From assembly GCF_001654835.1 (NCBI RefSeq), contig NZ_LXEP01000015.1, positions 248,001 through 312,000 on the forward strand: 64,000 nt of DNA. The letters run 5' to 3'. The notes below the pieces were generated by a model. The model did not search any database. It worked only from the letters and a program-made list of their open reading frames with translations, and was not told where the DNA came from. Shown one piece after another: positions 36,351-46,297 of this stretch. Position numbers and translations under genes: made by a program. This DNA comes from Buttiauxella gaviniae ATCC 51604 (GTDB lineage Bacteria; Pseudomonadota; Gammaproteobacteria; Enterobacterales; Enterobacteriaceae). Numbering within the stretch: position 1 is the first letter of the stretch; every line of letters begins with the position of its first letter.

Positions 36351-36779
36351 TTAGTGGCGGACGCCGTCGTCGTCTTCGTCGGCTAAATCTTCGTCGTCAT
36401 CACCTTCTTCACCGTCTTCGCCATTCGGATCTTCGTAGTAAGTGCCCCAACCGTCATATTCCACACCAAATTTTTCAGCGAGGTTCAGCAGTTGCTCTAC
36501 TTGCTCATCCAACAGCTCAGCTTTTAACGCACTTTCGCTCAGCACGTCACAGCAGATAACGGTATCACCCTCTTCCACTTCCAGCTCTTCCGGGTCAGTA
36601 ACTTCGTAACCCATTTTGAAAGCTTCAACAGCTGCTTTTTCAAGAGTTTCGAAATCGTCTGCGGAAAGGTGATGCTCAATAGTGTACAGCGCGTCAGGAT
36701 CGCTGCCGTCTTCCAGTAATTCTTCAATAATCAAACGCGTTTCTTCGCGTTGCTCTTCGAGCAGTTCTGGATTTGCCAT
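36351..36779 (-). CDS. rraB: RNase E inhibitor RraB
   Basis: Small acidic protein that binds the RNase E scaffold domain and alters degradosome composition and mRNA decay. 142 residues from ATG at 36779 ([25 protein letters not shown]), collinear with E. coli RraB, with a highly acidic C-terminal tail ([20 protein letters not shown]) a few residues longer. The frame open to 36890 overlaps the argI ARG-box region and is not used. Confidence 0.95.
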   Translation of the reverse strand: MANPELLEEQREETRLIIEELLEDGSDPDALYTIEHHLSADDFETLEKAAVEAFKMGYEVTDPEELEVEEGDTVICCDVLSESALKAELLDEQVEQLLNLAEKFGVEYDGWGTYYEDPNGEDGEEGDDDEDLADEDDDGVRH

Positions 36780-36877
36780 GGCCCTTTCCTCAATTTGTAG
36801 GCAGATACTTCTATTTTCACACACGGCTGAGTTTGCCTCCACCTTTCCCGATAAAGATTTATTCGTCGGGGGTTGCA

Positions 36878-36916
36878 AATGCATAATCATACATATAAAT
36901 TGAATTTTAATTCAAT
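36878..36916. promoter_or_regulatory. Tandem ARG boxes (ArgR operator) upstream of argI
   Basis: Two 18-bp ARG boxes separated by 3 bp, the canonical enteric arrangement. Box 2 (36899-36916) is ATTGAATTTTAATTCAAT, a perfect match to the TGAAT-N4-ATTCA core. Box 1 (36878-36895) has TGCAT-N4-ATACA. Strong evidence for arginine repression of the biosynthetic gene. Confidence 0.9.
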
Positions 36917-36943
36917 AAGTGGCAGGTGCCATGCGAGGAAAAT

Positions 36944-37951
36944 ATGAGTCATTTCTATCAAAAGCATTTTCTTAAATTACTGGATTTCACCCCTGCACAG
37001 CTTCACGAGTTACTTGCTCTCTCTGCCAAACTAAAAAACGATAATAAAAAAGGCATTGAAGTTCAGCATCTTACTGGAAAAAATATTGCGCTCATCTTCG
37101 AAAAAGACTCGACTCGTACGAGGTGCTCTTTCGAAGTTGCCGCATTTGACCAGGGCGCTCGCGTCACTTATCTCGGCCCAAGCGGCAGCCAGATTGGGCA
37201 TAAAGAATCAATTAAAGATACGGCCCGTGTATTGGGCCGTATGTATGACGGTATTCAGTATCGCGGGTTTGGTCAGGAAATCGTTGAAACACTGGCGCAG
37301 CATGCTGGCGTGCCGGTGTGGAACGGGTTGACCAATGAGTACCATCCCACGCAATTGCTGGCCGACCTGCTGACAATGCAGGAGCACATGCCAGGCAAAA
37401 CTTTCAAAGAAATGACACTGGTCTATGCGGGTGATGCGCGTAATAACATGGGCAATTCCATGCTCGAAGCCGCGGCACTTACCGGGCTGAATCTGTGCCT
37501 TGTGGCTCCACAAGCCTGCTGGCCTGATGAAAAGCTGGTGGCAGAGTGCCAGGCAATGGCCGCTCACAATGGCGGGAAAATCACGCTCACTGAAGATATT
37601 GCCCCAGGCGTTAAAGGCGCTGACTTCATTTATACCGATGTGTGGGTATCAATGGGTGAAGCCAAAGAGAAATGGGCTGAGCGTATTAACCTGCTGCGCC
37701 CTTATCAAGTTAATAGCACGATGCTGGCGTTAACCGGTAATCCGCAGGTTAAATTCCTGCACTGCCTACCTGCATTCCATGATGACCAGACGACGCTGGG
37801 CAAGCAGATGGCAGAACAATATGGCCTGCATGGCGGTATGGAAGTGACGGACGAGGTGTTTGAATCGGCAAATAGCGTTGTTTTTGATCAGGCTGAAAAC
37901 CGTATGCACACCATCAAAGCGGTGATGGTCGCCACCCTTGCGGATATTTAA
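36944..37951 (+). CDS. argI: Ornithine carbamoyltransferase, biosynthetic (ArgI)
   Basis: Makes citrulline from ornithine and carbamoyl phosphate in arginine synthesis. 335 residues; carbamoyl-phosphate motif S56-T-R-T-R60, ornithine loop DVWVSMGE and HCLPAFHD with the catalytic cysteine are intact. ATG at 36944 ([15 protein letters not shown]) has GAGGA six bases upstream. Distinguished from the catabolic copy at 41367 by tandem ARG boxes and by synteny with rraB and tabA. The E. coli name argI fits the location. Confidence 0.96.
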   Translation: MSHFYQKHFLKLLDFTPAQLHELLALSAKLKNDNKKGIEVQHLTGKNIALIFEKDSTRTRCSFEVAAFDQGARVTYLGPSGSQIGHKESIKDTARVLGRMYDGIQYRGFGQEIVETLAQHAGVPVWNGLTNEYHPTQLLADLLTMQEHMPGKTFKEMTLVYAGDARNNMGNSMLEAAALTGLNLCLVAPQACWPDEKLVAECQAMAAHNGGKITLTEDIAPGVKGADFIYTDVWVSMGEAKEKWAERINLLRPYQVNSTMLALTGNPQVKFLHCLPAFHDDQTTLGKQMAEQYGLHGGMEVTDEVFESANSVVFDQAENRMHTIKAVMVATLADI

Positions 37952-37962
37952 TGAGTTTTAAA

Positions 37963-37997
37963 GCCGGGTAAGCACACTGCGCTACCCGGCATTATTT

Positions 37998-37999
<2 letters not shown>
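37963..37999. terminator. Terminator between argI and tabA
   Basis: GCCGGGTA (37963-37970) and TACCCGGC (37983-37990) form the stem; ATTATTTTTA follows on the plus strand and TTAAAA-type sequence on the other side. Serves convergent genes. The loop also resembles a degenerate REP. Confidence 0.75.
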
Positions 38000-38672
<673 letters not shown>

Positions 38673-38983
38673 TTAAAACTAACCACCAGTCACATTTTAA
38701 GCTTGGTAAGTAAGTGCAAGTTTAGTCATAAGTATTTTGTTTATTTTCCCATGATGTGGATGAAAAATACGGCTTTATGCATAGTTATATTTAAATTTCA
38801 AAATATCCATAAATTTCAATTAATTAAAAAACATCATTTTAGTCACTCAATAACATTGGGTTAACACTAATAAAATAGAATATGCATAATTTCGCGTATT
38901 TATTCAGACTTACTAATGACTTTATTTATAATTCCATGACAGCTATCAATTAATTAACAGAGAATTAAAAAGCCCCTTGAGTG

Positions 38984-38999
38984 CGTGATTAAGCTCACA
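38984..38999. promoter_or_regulatory. CRP-like site upstream of arcA
   Basis: CGTGA-N6-TCACA matches the CRP consensus at 9 of 10 arm bases, about 125 bases before the arcA start. Carbon control of arginine catabolism would be physiologically sensible; binding is inferred. Confidence 0.6.
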
Positions 39000-39062
39000 T
39001 TAAATATCCCTCATGAAATTAACATACGCCTCGAAGACATTTCGAAAGCCTATTTAACTTGC

Positions 39063-39082
39063 GGTAATAGTTAACTATTACC
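39063..39082. promoter_or_regulatory. Perfect 20-bp palindrome in the arcA promoter region
   Basis: GGTAATAGTTAACTATTACC is identical to its reverse complement and ends 40 bases before the arcA ATG. It is not an ARG box (no TGAAT/ATTCA) nor an FNR or CRP site. It could be the operator for the ArgR-like regulator encoded at the end of this operon, or a transcript hairpin. Confidence 0.6.
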
Positions 39083-39122
39083 ACTGATATTTTCATCTCA
39101 GGATTCATGCAAAGGAATAGTC

Positions 39123-40343
39123 ATGGATAAGCACTATGTTGGTTCCGAAATTGGACAACTTCGCAGTGTAATGCTGCACCGCCCTAATCTGAGCCTGAAA
39201 AGACTCACCCCCTCTAATTGCCAGGAATTATTATTTGACGACGTTTTATCTGTAGAACGTGCTGGTGAAGAACACGATATATTTGCCAATACATTACGTA
39301 GTGAGGGGGTTGAAGTTTTATTACTGACTGACCTTCTGACTCAAACCCTGGACGTTAGCGATGCCAAGGCCTGGCTGCTGGCAACACAGATTTCTGACTA
39401 CCGCCTTGGCCCGGCATTTGCCTCCGATATTCGCAGCTGGCTTGCCGATATGCCACACCGTGAATTGGCTCGCAGGCTGAGTGGTGGCCTGACTTATGGT
39501 GAAATTCCAACTTATATTCAAAATATGGTTGTCGATACCCATGAAGTCACCGACTTTATTATGAAGCCGCTGCCGAACCATTTATTCACCCGCGATACTT
39601 CCTGCTGGATTTATAATGGCGTATCTATTAACCCAATGGCGAAAGCCGCACGCCAACGTGAAACAAATAACCTGCGGGCCATCTACCGCTGGCATCCAAC
39701 ATTTACCGATGGCAATTTTATTAAGTATTACGGTGACGACAATATTAATTATGACCACGCAACATTAGAAGGTGGTGACGTATTAGTTATTGGTCGTGGC
39801 GCGGTATTAATTGGTTTATCTGAGCGCACCACTCCGCAAGGTGTGGAGTTCCTCGCTGAATCATTATTCAAACATCAACAAGCCACTCGCGTTATTGCCG
39901 TTGAACTGCCTAAACACCGCTCCTGTATGCACCTAGATACAGTGATGACACACATCGATATCGACACCTTCTCCGTCTACCCGGAAGTGGTCCGCAAAGA
40001 CGCTCAGTGCTGGACATTAACCCCGGATGGCCGTGGCGGCATCAAACGCCACCAGGAGCCAAACCTGCTGCACGCCATTGAACAGGCGCTGGGCATCGAT
40101 CAAGTCCGTTTAATCACTACCGGCGGTGATGCGTTCGAAGCAGAACGTGAGCAATGGAATGACGCCAACAACGTGTTAACCGTGCGCCCGGGTGTGGTCA
40201 TTGGCTATGAACGCAATATCTGGACCAACGAGAAATACGACAAAGCGGGCATCAAAGTCCTGCCGATTCCTGGTGACGAGCTGGGTCGTGGTCGCGGTGG
40301 CGCACGCTGCATGAGCTGCCCATTAGAACGTGACGGTATTTAA
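39123..40343 (+). CDS. arcA: Arginine deiminase
   Basis: First step of the ADI pathway: arginine to citrulline and ammonia, raising pH and feeding ATP formation via carbamate kinase. 406 residues of the guanidino-modifying superfamily: [31 protein letters not shown] with the catalytic His, and the nucleophile C396 in [15 protein letters not shown] at the C-terminus. Not in E. coli K-12, but matching the Salmonella ADI locus next to argI and tabA. First gene of arcA-arcC-arcB-arcD. Not the ArcA response regulator. Confidence 0.96.
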   Translation: MDKHYVGSEIGQLRSVMLHRPNLSLKRLTPSNCQELLFDDVLSVERAGEEHDIFANTLRSEGVEVLLLTDLLTQTLDVSDAKAWLLATQISDYRLGPAFASDIRSWLADMPHRELARRLSGGLTYGEIPTYIQNMVVDTHEVTDFIMKPLPNHLFTRDTSCWIYNGVSINPMAKAARQRETNNLRAIYRWHPTFTDGNFIKYYGDDNINYDHATLEGGDVLVIGRGAVLIGLSERTTPQGVEFLAESLFKHQQATRVIAVELPKHRSCMHLDTVMTHIDIDTFSVYPEVVRKDAQCWTLTPDGRGGIKRHQEPNLLHAIEQALGIDQVRLITTGGDAFEAEREQWNDANNVLTVRPGVVIGYERNIWTNEKYDKAGIKVLPIPGDELGRGRGGARCMSCPLERDGI

Positions 40344-40359
40344 TCCAGGGAGAAATGAA

Positions 40360-41271
40360 ATGGAACACAAACCGACACTGGTTGTAGCACTGGGCGGCAA
40401 TGCACTATTGAAGCGTGGCGAGCCTCTGGAAGCGGAAATACAACGTAAGAACATTGAGTTAGCGGCTAAAACTATAGCACAACTCACCTCCTCCTGGCGT
40501 GTCGTGCTGGTTCATGGCAATGGCCCGCAGGTCGGGTTGCTGGCACTACAAAACAGTGCCTATGAAAAAGTGACGCCATATCCGCTCGATATTCTTGGGG
40601 CCGAAAGCCAGGGAATGATTGGCTACATGCTACAGCAGTCGCTGAAAAACCAGCTGCCAAACCGGGAAGTCAGCGTACTGCTGACACAGGTTGAAGTGGA
40701 TGCCAATGATCCCGCATTCCAGAACCCAACGAAGTACATCGGCCCGGTCTATGACAAGGCGCAAGCCGACATGCTGATTGCTGAAAAAGGCTGGACAGTT
40801 AAAGCCGACGGCCAGTATTTCCGCCGTGTGGTGCCATCCCCACAACCAAAACAGATTGTAGAAAGCGATGCGATCAACGCCCTTATCCAGCGCGATCACC
40901 TGGTGATTTGTAACGGTGGCGGCGGTGTTCCGGTAGTGGAAAAAGCCGATGGCTACCACGGTATCGAAGCGGTGATTGATAAAGATCTTTCCGCCGCATT
41001 GCTGGCACGCCAGATCGAGGCCGATGCGCTTTTGATCCTCACCGATGCGGACGCGGTCTATTTCGATTGGGGAACCCCTGCGCAACGCCCGATTTCGCAT
41101 ATTACGCCACAAGAGTTAGACGCCATGAAATTCGATGCCGGTTCTATGGGACCAAAGGTCGCCGCCTGCAGCAAATTCGTCGCGCAGTGCCACGGTATTG
41201 CCGGAATTGGTGCGCTCGAAGATGGCCCGGCAATTCTGGCAGGCGAGAAAGGCACACTGATTCGCGAATAG
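40360..41271 (+). CDS. arcC: Carbamate kinase
   Basis: Converts carbamoyl phosphate and ADP to ATP, CO2 and ammonia, the energy-yielding step of the pathway. 303 residues of the amino-acid-kinase fold: VVALGGNALLKRG, VLVHGNGPQVG, CNGGGGVPV and LLILTDADAVYFDWGTPAQRP. ATG at 40360 after AGGGAG; the frame open from 40330 overlaps arcA and is not used. It lies between arcA and arcB rather than at the end of the operon. Confidence 0.96.
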   Translation: MEHKPTLVVALGGNALLKRGEPLEAEIQRKNIELAAKTIAQLTSSWRVVLVHGNGPQVGLLALQNSAYEKVTPYPLDILGAESQGMIGYMLQQSLKNQLPNREVSVLLTQVEVDANDPAFQNPTKYIGPVYDKAQADMLIAEKGWTVKADGQYFRRVVPSPQPKQIVESDAINALIQRDHLVICNGGGGVPVVEKADGYHGIEAVIDKDLSAALLARQIEADALLILTDADAVYFDWGTPAQRPISHITPQELDAMKFDAGSMGPKVAACSKFVAQCHGIAGIGALEDGPAILAGEKGTLIRE

Positions 41272-41284
41272 ATGCAGCAATTTT

Positions 41285-41345
41285 GTCGGATGGCGCAGCA
41301 CTTGCCCTCAAAGCGTAGGGCGGATAAGCGGCAGCGTCATCCACC
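41285..41345. repeat. REP pair in the arcC-arcB gap
   Basis: GTAGGGCGGATAAGCGGCAG plus CGTCATCCACC (41315-41345) is a clear REP unit; an opposed, more degenerate unit starts GTCGGATGGCGCAGC at 41285. Placed inside the operon, the pair may stabilise the arcA-arcC message or lower arcB-arcD readthrough. Confidence 0.75.
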
Positions 41346-41366
41346 AACAATATTAAGGATGTAAAA

Positions 41367-42371
41367 ATGACTATTAACCTGAAAAACCGCAACTTCCTGA
41401 AACTGCTGGACTTCAAACCTGTAGAAATCCAGTACCTGATCGATTTGTCTCGCGAACTGAAAGCCGCCAAAAAAGCAGGTACTGAGAAGAAAACCCTGGT
41501 GGGCAAAAACATCGCGCTGATCTTTGAAAAAACCTCCACCCGCACACGCTGCGCATTTGAAGTTGGTGCCTTTGATCAAGGTGCTCTGGTGACTTATCTC
41601 GGCCCAAGCGGCTCACAGATTGGTCATAAAGAATCAATGAAAGATACCGCCCGCGTATTAGGTCGGATGTATGACGGCATCGAATATCGTGGCTACGGCC
41701 AGGATATCGTTGAAGAGCTGGGCGAGTACGCCGGTGTTCCGGTGTGGAACGGCCTGACCAATGAATATCACCCGACTCAAATTCTCGCGGATTTGATGAC
41801 CATGCTTGAACACGCACCGGACAAAAAACTTCAGGACATCGCTTTCGCTTATCTGGGCGATGCACGCAACAACATGGGTAATTCCCTGATGGTGGGTGCT
41901 GCGAAGATGGGTATGGATATTCGCCTGGTGGCACCAAAAGCGTTCTGGCCAGAACCTGCCCTGGTTGAACAATGCCGCGCTATCGCCAAAGAAACAGGTG
42001 GCCGCATCATGTTGACCGACAGCGTCGAAGAAGGGGTTGCCGGCGTTGATTTCCTCTACACCGATGTGTGGGTTTCTATGGGCGAGCCTAAAGAAGCCTG
42101 GGCTGAACGCGTCAGCATCATGACGCCTTATCAGGTTAACCAAAACGTCATTAATGCCACTGGCAACCCGAATGTGAAATTCATGCACTGCCTGCCTGCT
42201 TTCCACAACGAAAACACCAAAGTCGGTAAAGAAATCGAGCAAGAGTACGGCCTGAAAGGGCTGGAAGTGACTGAAGAAGTCTTTGAATCAGCACATTCCA
42301 TTGTCTTCGATGAAGCCGAAAACCGCATGCATACGATTAAAGCCGTCATGGTTGCCACGCTCGGAGAGTAA
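41367..42371 (+). CDS. arcB: Ornithine carbamoyltransferase, catabolic (ArcB)
   Basis: Phosphorolyses citrulline to ornithine and carbamoyl phosphate in the ADI pathway. 334 residues; S57-T-R-T-R61, [13 protein letters not shown] and [11 protein letters not shown] are intact, so the catabolic bias must come from regulation or subtle residues. About half or more of the residues match argI 4.4 kb upstream; the two are clear paralogues. Ribosome site AAGGATG before the ATG at 41367. Confidence 0.95.
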   Translation: MTINLKNRNFLKLLDFKPVEIQYLIDLSRELKAAKKAGTEKKTLVGKNIALIFEKTSTRTRCAFEVGAFDQGALVTYLGPSGSQIGHKESMKDTARVLGRMYDGIEYRGYGQDIVEELGEYAGVPVWNGLTNEYHPTQILADLMTMLEHAPDKKLQDIAFAYLGDARNNMGNSLMVGAAKMGMDIRLVAPKAFWPEPALVEQCRAIAKETGGRIMLTDSVEEGVAGVDFLYTDVWVSMGEPKEAWAERVSIMTPYQVNQNVINATGNPNVKFMHCLPAFHNENTKVGKEIEQEYGLKGLEVTEEVFESAHSIVFDEAENRMHTIKAVMVATLGE

Positions 42372-42446
42372 TTCGCACTGGCGGCGGGAATAGTCTCGCC
42401 GCCACCCGCGCATTCATGCTGTATCCCACAGCAAGAGGAAATGAAA

Positions 42447-43916
42447 ATGGCCGATGCTACCCACGGTGATGTCGCCGCGACATCCACAACAAAAGAAACA
42501 AAATTAGGGCTTAGCGCGCTGGTTGCGCTGGTAATTGGTTCAATGATTGGCGGTGGGGTATTCAGCCTGCCGCAAAACTTTGGCTCCGTCGCCTCACCGG
42601 GCGCGTTACTCATTGGTTGGGTAATTACCGGAGTCGGGATGTTATGTCTCGCATTTATCTATCAAAACCTCAGCTCCCGTTGTCCGGAACTTGAAGGGGG
42701 CGTCTATAGCTACGCTCGCGCTGGATTCGGCGATTTCATCGGCTTCCAGTCCGCCTGGGGATACTGGTTCTCCGCCTGGCTGGGCAACGTTTCCTACGCG
42801 GTATTACTGTTTAGCGCGATGAGCTTTTTCATCCCGGTATTCGGCGATGGTAATAACCTGCCGTCGATCATCGGCGCATCTGTAGTGCTGTGGCTGGTAC
42901 ACGCGCTGGTTCTGCGTGGTGTGCGTGAAGCGGCTTACATCAACACCATACTCACTGTCGTCAAAGTGGTTATCCTGCTGGTGTTTATCGTCGCCGTGTT
43001 GATAGCCTTTAAGATTGGCGTGTTCACAGCCGACTTCTGGGGCCGCATGATGGTCGTCAACGGCACCGCGCCTGAGCTGTTCGATCAGGTGAAAAATACT
43101 ATGCTGGTGACCACATGGGTGTTTATCGGTATTGAAGGGGCGACCGTCGTTTCTGCACGTGCCGCAAATCGTAGCGATATCGGTAAGGCTACAGTGATTG
43201 GTTTACTGGGCGCACTGACTATTTATGTGCTGGTCAGCGTGTTGTCGATGGGGATTTTGGACCAGGCGTCACTTGCCGGGCTGAGAAACCCTTCTATGGC
43301 CGGTGTGCTGGAGAGTGTGGTTGGGCCATGGGGTGCTAAATTTGTTGCCGGTGGCGTTATTCTTTCTGTTGCAGGTGCCCTGCTCGCCTGGACGCTATTC
43401 GCCGCAGAACTGCCCCGCGTTGCCGCCAAAGACGGTATCTTCCCGAAAATCTTTGCCAAAGAGAACGCCAGACATTCCCCTTCGTTCTCATTGTGGATAA
43501 CCAACGGCCTGATCCAGTTATTCCTCATCCTCACACTGTTCTACCAGGCGGGTTATCAGGCGCTGTTCTCTATCGCAACCGCTGCCATTCTGCCTCCTTA
43601 TCTGTTTAGCGCCGCCTATGGGCTGAAACTGGCCTGGACGGGCGAACGCTATGCGAAAGGGGAATCACGCACCAGCGGATTGATTCTCGGCATCATCGCC
43701 ACCGTCTACGGATTCTGGCTTTGCTATGCCGCTGGCGACTCAATGCTACTGAGTTCGTTGTTGTTCACCCCAGGGCTTTTGGTCTTCCTGTGGCAGAAGA
43801 AACAACAGGGGCAACAAATGCTGAAGGGTTATGAATGGGCGATTGCGGCGGCGATCTTGCTGTTGGCGGCCTGGACATTAAAACTGGTTGTTTCCGGATC
43901 AATACAGATCACTTGA
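42447..43916 (+). CDS. arcD: Arginine:ornithine antiporter (ArcD type, APC superfamily)
   Basis: Inner-membrane exchanger importing arginine for ornithine without energy cost, completing the ADI cycle. 489 residues with about twelve helices; the APC substrate-binding stretch IGSMIGGGVFSLPQN (about 32-46) and ELEGGVYSYARAGFG are present, and YAAGDSMLLSSLLFTPGLLVFLW near the end fits the basic amino-acid antiporter group. ATG at 42447 (MADATHG) is preferred because GAGG lies 8 bases upstream; ATG at 42441 is too close to it. Confidence 0.93.
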   Translation: MADATHGDVAATSTTKETKLGLSALVALVIGSMIGGGVFSLPQNFGSVASPGALLIGWVITGVGMLCLAFIYQNLSSRCPELEGGVYSYARAGFGDFIGFQSAWGYWFSAWLGNVSYAVLLFSAMSFFIPVFGDGNNLPSIIGASVVLWLVHALVLRGVREAAYINTILTVVKVVILLVFIVAVLIAFKIGVFTADFWGRMMVVNGTAPELFDQVKNTMLVTTWVFIGIEGATVVSARAANRSDIGKATVIGLLGALTIYVLVSVLSMGILDQASLAGLRNPSMAGVLESVVGPWGAKFVAGGVILSVAGALLAWTLFAAELPRVAAKDGIFPKIFAKENARHSPSFSLWITNGLIQLFLILTLFYQAGYQALFSIATAAILPPYLFSAAYGLKLAWTGERYAKGESRTSGLILGIIATVYGFWLCYAAGDSMLLSSLLFTPGLLVFLWQKKQQGQQMLKGYEWAIAAAILLLAAWTLKLVVSGSIQIT

Positions 43917-43920
43917 TATG

Positions 43921-43945
43921 TTTAACGCCCCTTAGGGGCGTTAAA
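43921..43945 (+). terminator. Hairpin after arcD
   Basis: TTTAACGCCCC (43921-43931), loop TTA, GGGGCGTTAAA (43935-43945): an 11-bp perfect stem 4 bases after the arcD stop. Only a weak T-run follows, so some readthrough into the ArgR-like gene is possible. Confidence 0.75.
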
Positions 43946-44071
43946 TTCTTTAAACCTAATAATTTGCAACATTTATTATTGATAAACCTTGAAAAACCCG
44001 ATCAAACGAACAGTTTAAATTTATAAGCGGCGTAAATTAGTCGCCTGATAAATCAAGGAATGGTGAATGCA

Positions 44072-44551
44072 ATGAGCGTATCCCACGCCCCCTCTGAGAA
44101 GGATCATAATCAACTAACACTCTGCCAAAGACTCATTGTCCATAAAAGCTATCAATCGCAAGAAGAACTGCGTCGCGATATGCAGCTCCACGGATTTGAA
44201 AACATTAGTCAGTCTACGGTGTCCCGGCTGCTGAAATTGCTTGGCGTTATAAAAGTACGCAACGCCAAAGGTCAGAAAATTTATGCATTAAATCCGCAAT
44301 CTCAACCCGCACCGGATGCAGCACGTTCAATCGCAGAGATGGTGATTAGCGTCGAGCATAATGCTGAGTTTGTCATGATTCATGCCGTTCATGGATACGG
44401 GCGGGCCATAGCAAGAATTCTCGATTATCGAGCAGTGCCAGAGATTTTAGGCGTAGTAGCGGGCAGCAGCATTGTATGGATTGCACCACGCGAGGTACAA
44501 AAAACCGCACAGGTCCATCGGCGAGTTATGCAAACCCTTGGATTACATTAG
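44072..44551 (+). CDS. ArgR-family regulator of the ADI locus, arginine-site variant
   Basis: Second ArgR-like protein, 159 residues from ATG 44072 (alternatives GTG 44063 and ATG 44060; AAGGA at 44055-44059). The DNA-binding winged helix is intact (FENISQSTVSRLLKLLGVIKVRNAKGQKIYAL, about 42-73), close to [25 protein letters not shown] of E. coli ArgR. The C-terminal oligomerisation/effector domain is altered: the GDD that binds arginine (D128, D129) reads G131-S132-S133 here; Q106 aligns with R111 and T124 with V128, while D113 is kept as D118. It probably controls the adjacent arc operon, as proposed for the homologous Salmonella gene, but should not sense arginine in the usual way. Confidence 0.85.
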   Translation: MSVSHAPSEKDHNQLTLCQRLIVHKSYQSQEELRRDMQLHGFENISQSTVSRLLKLLGVIKVRNAKGQKIYALNPQSQPAPDAARSIAEMVISVEHNAEFVMIHAVHGYGRAIARILDYRAVPEILGVVAGSSIVWIAPREVQKTAQVHRRVMQTLGLH

Positions 44552-44610
44552 AGTCGGATAAATATTCACAGCAACCGATTGCTAATGGCTAAAATATGTG
44601 AATTTATCCC

Positions 44611-44638
44611 TTGAAGTGTCCTCCCACATGCGTATAAT
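44611..44638 (+). promoter_or_regulatory. pyrBI promoter
   Basis: -35 TTGAAG (44611-44616), 16-bp spacer, consensus -10 TATAAT (44633-44638). Transcription would start near 44645, a few bases before the pyrL ribosome site GGAGGA. Confidence 0.75.
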
Positions 44639-44662
44639 GCGCCACAATTTGCCGGAGGAAGC

Positions 44663-44767
44663 ATGGTCCAGTGTGTTCAAAAAATTGCCACACCACGTCG
44701 TCTAAAAGACGGCGCTAACCTGTTTTTCTTTCCGTTGCATCAATCAATTCCAAAGGCCCCTCATTGA
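44663..44767 (+). CDS. pyrL: pyrBI operon leader peptide PyrL
   Basis: A 34-codon leader frame from ATG 44663 to TGA 44765-44767, with GGAGGA upstream. It begins MVQCVQKIATPRRLKDG and contains the run NLFFFPL, encoded by U-rich codons where polymerase pauses when UTP is low. The stop codon lies inside the attenuator stem, so a ribosome closely following the polymerase blocks the hairpin and lets pyrBI be transcribed. Shorter than the 44-codon E. coli peptide. Confidence 0.9.
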   Translation: MVQCVQKIATPRRLKDGANLFFFPLHQSIPKAPH

Positions 44768-44781
44768 GGGGCTTTTTTTTT
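44756..44781 (+). terminator. pyrBI attenuator
   Basis: GCCCCTC (44756-44762), loop ATT, GAGGGGC (44766-44772), then nine T. Ends 28 bases before pyrB. Classic UTP-sensing attenuator. Confidence 0.93.
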
Positions 44782-44809
44782 GCCCGACGCCCGAGAACAG
44801 GAGATAAAC

Positions 44810-45742
44810 ATGGCTAACCCCCTATATCAAAAACATATCATTTCCATAAACGATCTCAGTCGTGAAGAACTTGAACTGGTGTTATCTACCGCGGCAAAAC
44901 TGAAAGCCAATCCGCAACCTGAACTGTTGAAACATATCGTTGTTGCCAGCTGTTTCTTTGAGGCTTCAACGCGCACTCGTCTCTCTTTTGAGACCGCGAT
45001 TCACCGCCTGGGTGCATCGGTTGTCGGCTTCTCCGACAGCAGCAATACCTCACTGGGTAAGAAAGGCGAAACGCTGGCCGATACTATTTCAGTTATCAGC
45101 ACCTATGTTGATGCAATCGTCATGCGCCATCCGCAAGAAGGCGCTGCACGCCTGGCAACTGAGTTCTCAGGCAATGTGCCGGTGCTGAATGCCGGTGACG
45201 GTGCCAACCAGCACCCAACACAAACACTGCTGGATTTGTTCACCATCCAGGAAACGCAGGGCCGCCTGGAAAACCTGAATATCGCCATGGTGGGTGACCT
45301 GAAATATGGCCGTACCGTGCACTCATTGGCGCAGGCGCTGGCGAAATTTGAAGGCAACCGCTTCTACTTTATCGCGCCAAATGCGCTGGCGATGCCGAAA
45401 TACATTCTCGATATGCTGGATGAAAAAGGCATCGTCTGGAGCTGCCATGAAGCTATCGACGACGTGGTAGGCGAGCTGGATATTCTGTACATGACTCGTG
45501 TGCAGAAAGAGCGGCTGGACCCGTCTGAATACGCCAACGTGAAGGCGCAGTTTGTCCTACGTGCAGCAGACCTTGCCGATGCCCGCGAAAACATGAAAGT
45601 ACTGCACCCGCTGCCACGCGTTGATGAAATCACTACGGATGTCGATAAAACCCCGCACGCCTGGTATTTCCAGCAGGCAGGCAACGGTATTTATGCTCGT
45701 CAGGCTTTGCTGGCGTTAGTTTTGAATCGTGAACTGGTTTGA
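44810..45742 (+). CDS. pyrB: Aspartate carbamoyltransferase catalytic chain
   Basis: Condenses carbamoyl phosphate with aspartate, the committed step of pyrimidine synthesis. 310 residues: carbamoyl-phosphate loop [12 protein letters not shown], mobile [15 protein letters not shown] loop, [11 protein letters not shown] and [14 protein letters not shown] 44810 has AGGAGATAAAC upstream. Third transcarbamoylase gene within 9 kb, beside both ornithine enzymes. Overlap with the ribosome region of pyrI suggests coupling. Confidence 0.97.
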   Translation: MANPLYQKHIISINDLSREELELVLSTAAKLKANPQPELLKHIVVASCFFEASTRTRLSFETAIHRLGASVVGFSDSSNTSLGKKGETLADTISVISTYVDAIVMRHPQEGAARLATEFSGNVPVLNAGDGANQHPTQTLLDLFTIQETQGRLENLNIAMVGDLKYGRTVHSLAQALAKFEGNRFYFIAPNALAMPKYILDMLDEKGIVWSCHEAIDDVVGELDILYMTRVQKERLDPSEYANVKAQFVLRAADLADARENMKVLHPLPRVDEITTDVDKTPHAWYFQQAGNGIYARQALLALVLNRELV

Positions 45743-45759
45743 GTGAGAGGAAGATACAG

Positions 45760-46221
45760 ATGACACACGACAACAAATTACAAGTTGAAGCGATCAAACG
45801 CGGTACGGTTATCGATCATATTCCTGCACAGGTTGGCTTTAAGTTACTGACTCTTTTTCAGTTAACGGAAACCGACCAGCGCATCACTATCGGCCTGAAC
45901 TTGCCTTCAAAAGAACAGGGCCGTAAAGACCTGATTAAAATCGAAAACACCTTCCTGACGGATGAGCAAGTTAACCAACTGGCACTGTATGCACCGCATG
46001 CAACGGTCAACCGCATTGATGAATATGAAGTGGTCGGTAAGAGCAAACCGAGCCTGCCTTCACGCATCGATAAAGTGTTGGTTTGCCCGAATACCAACTG
46101 CATCAGCCGCAGCGAACCCGTTCATTCTTCGTTTGCAGTGAAAAAACGCGACGAAAACATCAGTCTCAAATGCAAATATTGTGAAAAAGAGTTTGCGCAT
46201 CACGTTGTGCTGGCAGATTAA
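45760..46221 (+). CDS. pyrI: Aspartate carbamoyltransferase regulatory chain
   Basis: Allosteric subunit that binds CTP/UTP (inhibition) or ATP (activation) and assembles with PyrB as c6r6. 153 residues, as in E. coli. The four zinc cysteines are present in VCPNTNC and CKYC near the C-terminus. ATG 45760 with GAGAGGAAGA upstream; 17 bases after pyrB. Confidence 0.97.
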   Translation: MTHDNKLQVEAIKRGTVIDHIPAQVGFKLLTLFQLTETDQRITIGLNLPSKEQGRKDLIKIENTFLTDEQVNQLALYAPHATVNRIDEYEVVGKSKPSLPSRIDKVLVCPNTNCISRSEPVHSSFAVKKRDENISLKCKYCEKEFAHHVVLAD

Positions 46222-46224
46222 TCA

Positions 46225-46252
46225 TTGCCGCTGAAGTTCTCGCCTCTATAAT
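46225..46252 (+). promoter_or_regulatory. Promoter of ridA
   Basis: TTGCCG (46225-46230), 16-bp spacer, TATAAT (46247-46252). The same stretch folds as CTCGCC...GGGCGGGAG followed by CTTTTTG, so it may also terminate pyrBI. Confidence 0.6.
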
Positions 46253-46297
46253 GGGCGGGAGCTTTTTGTTTGCCTACGAACCATTAAGGAATGATAT

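Noticed and set aside
36389-36440. Low-complexity GTCGTC/TCTTCG stretch in rraB
   Set aside because: It encodes the normal acidic Asp/Glu tail of RraB and is not a tandem repeat or CRISPR-like element.
41413-42613. Several open frames opposite arcB and the arcB-arcD gap
   Set aside because: They overlap a conserved carbamoyltransferase and carry no recognisable motif.
44663-44781. Possible small RNA before pyrB
   Set aside because: Explained fully as the PyrL leader frame and attenuator.
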